NCBI GenBank assembly: GCA_002315455.1
Contig: DCGG01000064.1
Location: 3,668 to 8,711 of the forward strand
Origin: Lentisphaeria bacterium UBA1784
GTDB lineage: Bacteria > Verrucomicrobiota > Lentisphaeria > Victivallales > Victivallaceae
DNA: 5,044 bases
Direction: 5' to 3'
Below the pieces are notes generated by a model. That model saw only the letters and a program-made list of their open reading frames with translations. It was not told where the DNA came from and did no database searches. Each line of letters starts with the position of its first letter. Position 1 is the first letter of the stretch. A program made the position numbers and the translations under genes. This document shows, piece by piece, positions 1 to 5,003 of the stretch.

Positions 1-37
1 CCTGCCGCGAAGTAAATCCTCGAACAGGGGAAAGAAG

Positions 38-454
38 ATGCGGACGATCTTCGTTATTCTGCTGGCGGGAAGCGTATTCTGCCTGTCGGCGGAGGCCCCC
101 CGGAGTTCCTCCCCGGTGAGGATGTCCGGGAAACAGTTGGAGTCCGCCACGCCGGCCACGCCGAAAGAGGCGCCCGAAGTGCAGAAGCCGACTCCTGTCT
201 CCACCCGGGGACCGGCAGTTACCGCCCCCGATCCCGCCACGAAAAACGTCCGCAGTCAAGCACTGACCGGACACGTTTCGCAGGCTCCGGAGCCCCGCCA
301 TCAGGCGCTGACCGGACACGATCCCTCCCGGGTCGATCCCTACCGTCAGGCGCAGGGTGGAACCGTTCCCCGGCCGGTCACCGGCCCGGGCACGATCCAC
401 GGTTCGGGAGCGGTCCATGGCCCTGCCCGCGGACATTTCGGCGGGCGGCGTTGA
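38..454 (+). CDS. Small secreted proline-rich protein, function unknown
   Basis: This 138-residue protein is not one I recognise. Residues 1-20 look like a Sec signal peptide: Arg2, a hydrophobic core over about 4-16, then S-A-E-A with likely cleavage after Ala18 or Ala20. Cys15 is preceded by V-F, so there is no proper lipobox. The mature part is rich in Pro, Ala, Thr, Gly and His, has no predicted transmembrane segment, and looks disordered. The hexapeptide QALTGH occurs at residues 74-79 and 89-94, and the tail (about 111-138) is Gly/His-rich with H-G and G-H pairs and a basic end. An AGGGG ribosome-binding site lies 7 bases before the ATG. The bases before it could be the end of an upstream gene in another frame (a stop at 13-15), but too little is visible to tell. 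It is convergent with the minus-strand operon. The signal peptide and ribosome-binding site support a real gene. A periplasmic, cell-surface or metal-binding role is only a guess from composition. Confidence 0.62.
   Translation: MRTIFVILLAGSVFCLSAEAPRSSSPVRMSGKQLESATPATPKEAPEVQKPTPVSTRGPAVTAPDPATKNVRSQALTGHVSQAPEPRHQALTGHDPSRVDPYRQAQGGTVPRPVTGPGTIHGSGAVHGPARGHFGGRR
257..320 (+). repeat. Short direct repeat encoding QALTGH twice
   Basis: Two 19-base copies at 257-275 and 302-320 differ at two positions (CAAGCACTGACC and CAGGCGCTGACC, each followed by GGACACG). They are 45 bases (15 codons) apart and in frame, so both encode QALTGH inside the small secreted protein. Both differences are synonymous third-position changes, which suggests an older in-frame duplication kept at the protein level. 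Confidence 0.6.
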
Positions 455-461
455 TCTCTCG

Positions 462-623
462 GGCACCTCTAAAAATTCAAACGGATGGATTGCGAGCCAG
501 TGGGGAAAAAGACGCAATGTGCAAATTTGAGGCGGCTACCCGGAGTGGTAACCGCCGAAAAGTTGCGTGTTGCGGACTTTCCTCAAGAACCGTAAGTTGC
601 CGGAATGAATTTTTAGTGGTGCC
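462..623. repeat. 162-bp element bounded by 18-bp inverted repeats
   Basis: The left arm at 462-479 reads GGCACCTCTAAAAATTCA. The right arm at 606-623, read on the minus strand, is GGCACCACTAAAAATTCA, so 17 of 18 bases match. Three further bases (CGG at 482-484, CCG at 600-602) can pair after a small internal loop. The element fills the gap between two convergent genes, starting 7 bases after one stop codon and ending 2 bases before the other gene's stop triplet. The interior holds another hairpin (531-556) and a flanking ACGCAA/TTGCGT pair (512-517 with 563-568). It encodes no convincing protein. No target-site duplication is visible. It could be a MITE-like non-autonomous element, an intergenic palindromic repeat, or a structured 3' untranslated region shared by both transcripts. 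The repeat itself is seen directly; its nature is inference. Confidence 0.6.
531..556 (-). terminator. Candidate hairpin downstream of the minus-strand operon
   Basis: Read on the minus strand, a 10-base stem (GGCGGUUACC with GGUAGCCGCC) closes a 6-base loop, with one U-G pair and the rest Watson-Crick. It lies about 70 bases beyond the stop codon of the last operon gene. The bases that follow (TCAAATTTGC) are only a weak U-tract, so this is not a canonical intrinsic terminator. On the plus strand the U-G pair becomes a C-A mismatch, which favours a role in minus-strand RNA. It may instead simply be part of the surrounding inverted-repeat element. Confidence 0.35.
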
Positions 624-625
624 AT

Positions 626-1363
626 CTAAAGCGCCTTCCGCAGATAGCGCAGGCTCTCCGCCGCGCTTCGGAAGGGGTCCTCGGTGAAATCCTGCTCGTA
701 AGTAAGCCACTGGCATCCGATCTCCCGGGCTGCAGCGATGATGCCGGGCAGGTCGATGACGCCCTTCCCCAGTTCCGTGGTGGTCTCAATGACCTCCAAG
801 TCCAGAATGTCCTTGAGGTGGATCTGCCGGATGCGTTTGCCGTATTTGCGGATGAATCCGGCGGGATCGACTCCGCCCTTCTGCATCCAGCAGACGTCCG
901 GCTCCACGAAGACCTGCGCCGGGTCCGTTTCGCTCAGGATCCGCATCATGGCGGGGATGCCGTCCACGTCGACGAACTCCCGCCAGTGGTTGTGGTAGGC
1001 AAAAACGAAGCCGTTCTGCGCGGCAGCCGCGCCGGCATCGGCGATCTCCTTGAGGATCTTCGGGTACTCCGCCCGGAAGTCCTGGGACATGCAACTGTGG
1101 GTGACGGCGGGGCTCCGAAGCACCCGGGCGCACTCGTAGGCGGCACTCGCAGGATCGCGGATCTCCGCCGCGGGGAACATGGTCCCTGCGCACTCCATTT
1201 CGGACTCCTTCAGCCACGCGGCCAGTTCCTCCGGAGACAGTCCGCCGTGGTCGGAGGCGAACTCCACTCCATCGAATCCCAGTTTTGCGATCTCTTTCAA
1301 CGCGCCCCGGAAATCCGCCTTCAGCGCATCCCGGAAGTTATAGATCTGAACGCCGATCTTCAT
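626..1363 (-). CDS. Sugar phosphate isomerase/epimerase, IolE-like TIM barrel
   Basis: This 245-residue protein matches the xylose-isomerase-like TIM-barrel family (AP_endonuc_2 fold), which includes inosose dehydratase, hexulose-6-phosphate epimerases and 3-dehydroshikimate dehydratase. Signs of the family are the first strand at residues 2-8 (KIGVQIY), LGFDGVEF at 28-35, the YHNH motif at 123-126 with E129 and F130, VEPD at 153-156 with W159, QIHLKD at 180-185, ELGKGVID at 197-204 and YEQD at 222-225. E34, E154, H182 and E223 are in positions expected for metal and substrate binding. The length is normal to slightly short for the family, and there is no signal peptide, so it is cytosolic. 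The start was chosen because AGGGAG lies 8 bases upstream and the barrel begins at once; the in-frame extension upstream to 1723 runs through the preceding gene in another frame. It is the third gene of the operon, 17 bases after the hydrolase. The exact substrate is unknown; a keto-cyclitol or keto-sugar is likely. Confidence 0.9.
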   Translation of the reverse strand: MKIGVQIYNFRDALKADFRGALKEIAKLGFDGVEFASDHGGLSPEELAAWLKESEMECAGTMFPAAEIRDPASAAYECARVLRSPAVTHSCMSQDFRAEYPKILKEIADAGAAAAQNGFVFAYHNHWREFVDVDGIPAMMRILSETDPAQVFVEPDVCWMQKGGVDPAGFIRKYGKRIRQIHLKDILDLEVIETTTELGKGVIDLPGIIAAAREIGCQWLTYEQDFTEDPFRSAAESLRYLRKAL

Positions 1364-1380
1364 TGGAAAATCTCCCTGAT

Positions 1381-2694
1381 TCACTTCAGTTCCTCCGCCA
1401 TTTCCCGCAGAGTGCTCACGAGAAATTCCGCGATCTGCGGCTGGAACTTCGCCCGGTGCTGTCCGAAGCCGAACCACACCTCGTAGAAGCCGAAAGCTCC
1501 GAAGTCGTCGCAGCTGAAGATGTCCGGATACTGTCGGAACATCTCCCGTACCGGGAAGTATCCGGCGTCGCCGTTGGCCACGGAGACCGCCAGCGGAAAC
1601 TTCGCCTTGGAAGCCGCCCGCAGTTCCTCGCCCACCGCAAGGAACGGTTCGCCGGGGATGGCGGCGATCTCGACGTCCCCGCAACGGAGCACCTGCAGGT
1701 CCCGGATCACCCGGAAATCGCATCCTGCATCTGCCATGGCGGCCATCTCCAGCAAGCGGTCATGGGCATATTGGGTCAGGATCGGGACCAACTTCGAATC
1801 AGGATACTTCGCCAGCAGTTTCCCGGCAACGTCGCGGCACTCCTGCGCCCTGACCGGTTCGGTGGGGAATTCCACAGCCTTCAGGATGGCGGCATTGGGT
1901 CCGAGGGTGATCTCTTCGCAGTGATCAAGACCGGCCTTCAGGTCCTCCACGTAACTGGTGCCGATCCAATCCAGATTGAGATGCCGCTCCTCCTGTTTGG
2001 GGTGGGTCCAGATCACGTTGATGTCCCCGGCGGTACCGTAGAGATAGAGGGGCATCTCCGCCAGTTTTGCCTCCCGGATCTTCCGGTTGGCATCGCCCAT
2101 CCAGTCGGCGGAAGCGTAGCGGTGGCGCCCGAATACCACGCCGTGCATGGCGTGGTTGTGAAGCAGGACCTTCACGGAACCGTCCTTGCGGACGAATTTC
2201 ACGAACCGGATCTCCGGGTCGGTGTGCTTGTCCTCGTCAGTAGTCCGGCGCTGCCCGATGGGTTTTCGGATGGACGCCTTCCCGGCGAAGGCCCGGACCT
2301 CCTCCTCGCTGGCGATGGCAGCGGCAAGACATTTGCGCACGGCGGCGCGCCAGTTTTCGATGAACTCCGGACTGGCTTCGCCGTAGCCCACGTCGCAGGA
2401 AGCGAGGCAGGCGCCGGAGTGGGTGTGGGTGGCGACGAAAAGGATGGATTCCGGGTAGATGGCGAAATCCGATGCCAGTTCTGCGCGGAGCACCCTGCAA
2501 AGTTTTCCGTCCATGAGGATGGTGTCCGTGACCACCACCACGTTCCGCCGGACACCGTCATTGACGGTCAGCACCCGGCAGTAGAGCGGGTCCAGCGTTC
2601 CGAGACAGCGGCGTCCGAGAAAAGGTCCGTATCCGCCCAGTTCGGCGAAAAGCGGGACCTCCACGATGGATTCCGCGCACCCGGCCCGGGTCAT
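1381..2694 (-). CDS. Neutral/alkaline ceramidase-like metal hydrolase, cytosolic
   Basis: This 437-residue protein has the catalytic-domain pattern of neutral/alkaline non-lysosomal ceramidases, zinc enzymes that cleave N-acyl amides. Visible motifs are ATHTHSGA at residues 88-95, LHNHAMHG at 178-185 followed by SADWMGDA at 195-202, LYGTAGDIN at 218-226, IPGEPF at 346-351, and GDAGYFP at 375-381. By comparison with the family, H90, H184, E349 and Y379 are the likely zinc ligands. Classical secreted ceramidases are longer, with a signal peptide and a C-terminal immunoglobulin-like domain. Both are missing here, so this is probably a cytosolic hydrolase with a different substrate. The start at 2694 overlaps the aminotransferase stop in ATGA and has AAGGAG 8 bases upstream. 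The longer in-frame start at 2769 would add 25 unlike residues lying inside the previous gene and was rejected. Translational coupling to the aminotransferase is likely. The family call is firm; the substrate is unknown. Confidence 0.87.
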   Translation of the reverse strand: MTRAGCAESIVEVPLFAELGGYGPFLGRRCLGTLDPLYCRVLTVNDGVRRNVVVVTDTILMDGKLCRVLRAELASDFAIYPESILFVATHTHSGACLASCDVGYGEASPEFIENWRAAVRKCLAAAIASEEEVRAFAGKASIRKPIGQRRTTDEDKHTDPEIRFVKFVRKDGSVKVLLHNHAMHGVVFGRHRYASADWMGDANRKIREAKLAEMPLYLYGTAGDINVIWTHPKQEERHLNLDWIGTSYVEDLKAGLDHCEEITLGPNAAILKAVEFPTEPVRAQECRDVAGKLLAKYPDSKLVPILTQYAHDRLLEMAAMADAGCDFRVIRDLQVLRCGDVEIAAIPGEPFLAVGEELRAASKAKFPLAVSVANGDAGYFPVREMFRQYPDIFSCDDFGAFGFYEVWFGFGQHRAKFQPQIAEFLVSTLREMAEELK

Positions 2695-3902
2695 TTGGAG
2701 TACTCCTTCATGACTTTGCGGAAGGCTTCGATGAGAAGATCCAGCGTGGGTTTGTCGCTCATGAGCCACTGGATCCCCATGAGGCAGATCCGGTTGGAAA
2801 TGATCTCCTCGGCCCGCTCCGAACTGTGGACCCGGTATCCGGAGGCCGGAACGTTCCAGAGTTTGTGTTTATAGACCGGAGCACCCCAGCCGGCGAAGAC
2901 CTCTGGTGCCCCTTCGGCGTTGACGGCGGCGATGACGTCCGCCTTGGTCTTGCCCGACTTCAGCACCTCCGGATCGATCTTCATGCCGACGACGTAGTAG
3001 TTCTGCACGGTGGCTTTGGCGCCGGGCTTCTGGGTGACAATGCCGGGGATGGATTCCAGCCCTTTGCGGAGGTAGGCGGCATTCTCCTCCCGAAGTTCGC
3101 TTGCGGCGGCCAGTTCATGGAGCTGGTCCAGGAGGATCAGCGCCTGAAATTCGGTGGCGCGGTAGTTTTTGCAGAGCATCCCTTCCTGCGGCGGGATGGA
3201 GGCATCGAATTTGCTTCCGGGGTTGCCGATGTGCTTCAGACGGCTGATCTTCTCCGCCAGCGCAGGATCGTTTGCAGTGCAGAGTCCGCCCTCCCCCGCC
3301 GTCATGATCTTGGACTGCTGGAAACTGAAACTTCCCACGCTGCCGAAACTGCCGACGCCCTTGCCGTTCCATTTCCCGCCGTGAGCGTGGGCGCAGTCCT
3401 CGACGATGGCGACGTCGTGCTTTTTCGCGATGGCGCAGATGGCATCCACGTCCGCCATGGAGCCGAAAAGGTGAACCGGCATCACCGCCCTGGTCCGGGG
3501 CGTGATGGCCGCCTCAAAGGCCGCAGGGTCCAGACAGAAGGTCCCGGGATCGCAGTCCGCGAAGACCGTCGTCGCCCCCACGTAAGCGGGAGCCATGCCG
3601 GTGGCGATCCAGGTCCATGCGGGCACAATCACCTCGTCCCCCGGACCGATGCCAAGCGCCGTGAGAGCGCACTCGAGCGTAACGGTGCCATTGGCCATGA
3701 AAACGCCATAGGCACTGTCGTGGTACGCCGCGAACTCATCGGCAAACTGCTTCTCCAGCGCGCCGTAATAACTCCACTTGGCGCTCATGTAGAGATCGCG
3801 GAGTTTGTCTCCCGTATCGGGCCGGACCGGCGGCCATGGCGCGAATCCGAAGTTTTCGGGGAAAACCTTTTCCCCCCCGTTGACGGCAAGCGGACCAGAC
3901 AT
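2691..3902 (-). CDS. DegT/DnrJ/EryC1/StrS family PLP aminotransferase
   Basis: This 403-residue protein is a full-length fold-type I PLP enzyme that would transfer an amino group, usually from Glu or Gln, to a keto-sugar or keto-cyclitol. Landmarks are ANGTVTLECAL at residues 70-80 (cofactor phosphate region), VIVPAWTW at 91-98, MPVHLFGSMADVDA at 141-154, VEDCAHAHGG at 167-176 with D169, and SFQQSKIMTAGEGG at 193-206, where K198 is the expected Schiff-base lysine. NYRATEFQA at 246-254 is the usual family motif. The A-H-A-H and F-Q-Q-S-K-x-x-T-A-G-E-G-G patterns recall the AHBA synthase and scyllo-inosose aminotransferase branch rather than typical lipopolysaccharide aminotransferases. That subfamily placement is from memory. 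The start at 3902 has AAAGGAG 8 bases upstream and begins with the family-typical LAVNGGEKVF. The frame stays open upstream to 4790, but that stretch is antisense to the regulator. It is the first gene of the operon, with its promoter about 55 bases upstream. Confidence 0.93.
   Translation of the reverse strand: MSGPLAVNGGEKVFPENFGFAPWPPVRPDTGDKLRDLYMSAKWSYYGALEKQFADEFAAYHDSAYGVFMANGTVTLECALTALGIGPGDEVIVPAWTWIATGMAPAYVGATTVFADCDPGTFCLDPAAFEAAITPRTRAVMPVHLFGSMADVDAICAIAKKHDVAIVEDCAHAHGGKWNGKGVGSFGSVGSFSFQQSKIMTAGEGGLCTANDPALAEKISRLKHIGNPGSKFDASIPPQEGMLCKNYRATEFQALILLDQLHELAAASELREENAAYLRKGLESIPGIVTQKPGAKATVQNYYVVGMKIDPEVLKSGKTKADVIAAVNAEGAPEVFAGWGAPVYKHKLWNVPASGYRVHSSERAEEIISNRICLMGIQWLMSDKPTLDLLIEAFRKVMKEYSK
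2703..2708 (-). promoter_or_regulatory. Ribosome-binding site for the hydrolase, inside the upstream gene
   Basis: AAGGAG on the minus strand lies within the last codons of the aminotransferase (M-K-E-Y-S-K) and 8 bases before the hydrolase ATG at 2694. With the ATGA overlap this fixes the hydrolase start and predicts coupled translation. The same 8-base spacing occurs before the aminotransferase, the isomerase and the AraC gene. Confidence 0.75.
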
Positions 3903-3958
3903 GATGTTTTCTCCTTTGCTGGTTGCGTTTTCGTTCCTGCTTTCCGGTTCTACGGTAT

Positions 3959-3987
3959 AGTATATCCGCGGCTCCGGCTCTTTGCAA
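3959..3987 (-). promoter_or_regulatory. Sigma-70-type promoter of the three-gene operon
   Basis: On the minus strand, TTGCAA (3982-3987) and TATACT (3959-3964) are separated by exactly 17 bases. The -10 hexamer differs from TATAAT at one base and the -35 from TTGACA at two. Transcription would start near 3952, giving a leader of about 50 bases before the aminotransferase ATG, with AAAGGAG in it. The strong match suggests that the AraC protein may act as a repressor or modulator, or that the promoter is active at a basal level. This assumes a standard housekeeping sigma factor. Confidence 0.65.
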
Positions 3988-4038
3988 TGTATGAAAACGA
4001 TCATTTGTATCTTAATCGCGCTTTTATTCAAGGAGCGC

Positions 4039-4067
4039 TTGCATTTGGCGCGCAGGGAGTGTATTGT
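4039..4067 (+). promoter_or_regulatory. Weak candidate promoter for the AraC-family gene
   Basis: TTGCAT (4039-4044) and TATTGT (4062-4067) are 17 bases apart on the plus strand. The -10 hexamer abuts the ATG at 4068, so RNA from here would start at about 4074 and could only use the second ATG at 4089, which is preceded by AAAGG with a 7-base gap. This conflicts with the good ribosome-binding site for 4068. No clearly better plus-strand promoter was found between 3988 and 4045, so the regulator's real promoter is unresolved. Confidence 0.25.
4054..4059 (+). promoter_or_regulatory. Ribosome-binding site deciding the AraC-family start
   Basis: AGGGAG ends 8 bases before the ATG at 4068, the same spacing seen at all three operon genes. 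It is the main reason for choosing 4068 over 4089. Confidence 0.6.
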
Positions 4068-4910
4068 ATGTTTCCCAAAGGCCGGATCATGCTGAAACTC
4101 AAACACATCAATCTCCCGTGGGAGAAGACCTCCGCCCCGATCCCCGGGGATTTGCCCGTGGTGCGGATGGAGAGCCACAAGAACGTGGAGATCACCGTCA
4201 TGCTGGAAGGGCATGCCGGGATTTGCTATGACGGCGGATACTACTCCTTTTCCAAGGGGGACGTCTTCGTGATCCTGCCGGGAGTGGAGCATTCCGCGCT
4301 GCTGGAGCAAGTCCCCTGCCGCCAGCTCTGGCTGTGGCCCGGAAGCCGCACCGTCTGCGGCGCCATCATCGAAGTGGACGGCGGGACCGGGAAGCACCGC
4401 ACCATCGACCGGCGGAACTTCGGAGAAAAGATGTTCTGCCCGTGGCTGGCGGAGATGTTCCGGGAGGGGAGCGAAGTTGCGCTTCCGCCGGAGAAGGTGC
4501 AGGGTGCCCTTCTGCTCCTTCTCTCCGAATATCTGGAGCCCCGATGCCTCTCGTCCGCCGACGGCCACCCCGAGGCCCTGCCGGATCAGCAACGCGCGGA
4601 CATCCATGAGATCTGCCAGTACATTGACGTCTGCGGCGGCGCCGGACTCTCCGTAGAACGGCTGGCGCGCATGGCAAATTACAGCGTCTCCCACTTCGCA
4701 AGGCTCTTCCGGCTCCACACCGGGATGACCGTCCACCGGCGCATCGACCTCGCCCGCCGCAAAAAGGCCGCCGAACTTCTGGAACGCCACTCCGACCAGA
4801 AGAGCATCGCCGAAGCCCTCGGTTTTTCCGGCGCATCCGCCTACTGCCTCTGGAGGAGGAAGTCCGCCGAGCCCTCACGTTCCGGCAAAAAAGCCGCAAA
4901 AAAATCCTAA
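4068..4910 (+). CDS. AraC-family transcriptional regulator
   Basis: This 280-residue protein has the two-part build of AraC/XylS regulators. Residues about 30-115 form a cupin-like sensor domain: VEITVMLEG at 40-48, then GGYYSFSKGDVFVILPGVEH at 56-75, with the small-residue turn and His75 typical of AraC ligand-binding barrels. Residues about 177-275 form the DNA-binding domain. Its first helix-turn-helix is LSVERLARMANYSVSHFARLF at 194-214, followed by HTGMTVHRRIDLARRKKAAELL at 217-238. The second begins at IAEALGFS (247-254). The end is unusual: the family's usual S-Y-F-x-R-x-F-x-x-x-x-G-x-x-P stretch is replaced by a shorter one (ASAYCLWRRKSAEP), and the C-terminus is a Lys/Ala/Ser tail. 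An alternative start is 4089. The frame is open far upstream, but that part is antisense to the aminotransferase. It is transcribed divergently from the operon, so it is its probable regulator; the ligand is presumably a pathway sugar or cyclitol. Confidence 0.92.
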   Translation: MFPKGRIMLKLKHINLPWEKTSAPIPGDLPVVRMESHKNVEITVMLEGHAGICYDGGYYSFSKGDVFVILPGVEHSALLEQVPCRQLWLWPGSRTVCGAIIEVDGGTGKHRTIDRRNFGEKMFCPWLAEMFREGSEVALPPEKVQGALLLLLSEYLEPRCLSSADGHPEALPDQQRADIHEICQYIDVCGGAGLSVERLARMANYSVSHFARLFRLHTGMTVHRRIDLARRKKAAELLERHSDQKSIAEALGFSGASAYCLWRRKSAEPSRSGKKAAKKS

Positions 4911-4929
4911 CGATTTGAACGGATGGAAG

Positions 4930-4958
4930 TTGCAAAGCATTTCCCGCAGTGTTATATT
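4930..4958 (+). promoter_or_regulatory. Sigma-70-type promoter upstream of the TypA-like gene
   Basis: TTGCAA (4930-4935) and TATATT (4953-4958) are separated by 17 bases, with the start point expected near 4965. This leaves a leader of about 40 bases before the ATG at 5004. The arrangement and the -35 hexamer are the same as in the operon promoter. It lies 19 bases past the AraC-family stop codon, so the GTPase gene probably has its own promoter rather than depending on read-through. Confidence 0.65.
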
Positions 4959-5003
4959 AATAAGATGTGATTTTTCAGCAACTGAACCGGGAGCGATACC
5001 ATC

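Noticed and set aside
1..37. Possible C-terminus of an upstream plus-strand gene ending at the TAA at 13-15
   Set aside because: Only four codons are visible and two other frames are also open, so it cannot be supported.
425..446. GCCCGC/GCGGGC hairpin at the end of the secreted-protein gene
   Set aside because: It lies inside the coding region and is not followed by a U-tract, so it is not a supported terminator.
451..687. 78-residue open frame through the inverted-repeat element
   Set aside because: No ribosome-binding site, no motif, and it runs antisense into the isomerase.
1364..1723. N-terminal extension of the isomerase frame to give 365 residues
   Set aside because: It overlaps the hydrolase in another frame, is Arg/Gly-rich nonsense, and the TIM barrel begins exactly at 1363.
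1285..2874. 529-residue open frame on the plus strand, opposite the hydrolase and the end of the aminotransferase
   Set aside because: It is antisense to two well-supported genes, shows no family motifs, and is explained by GC-rich third positions that remove stop codons.
2826..4067. Plus-strand open frame running into the AraC-family gene, as if it were a 694-residue fusion
   Set aside because: The part before 4068 is antisense to the aminotransferase, has no domain signal, and the regulator has its own ribosome-binding site.
3903..4790. N-terminal extension of the aminotransferase frame to give 699 residues
   Set aside because: The extension is antisense to the regulator and crosses the promoter; the family-typical start and ribosome-binding site are at 3902.
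4883..4903. CGGC-AAAAAA-GCCG with a following A-run at the end of the AraC-family gene
   Set aside because: The stem is only 4 bases, and the following run is A rather than T on the coding strand; no intrinsic terminator signal on either strand.
478..4928. Shared 10-mer AACGGATGGA near 480 and near 4917
   Set aside because: A repeated 10-mer is expected by chance several times in a window of this size, and the flanks do not extend the match.
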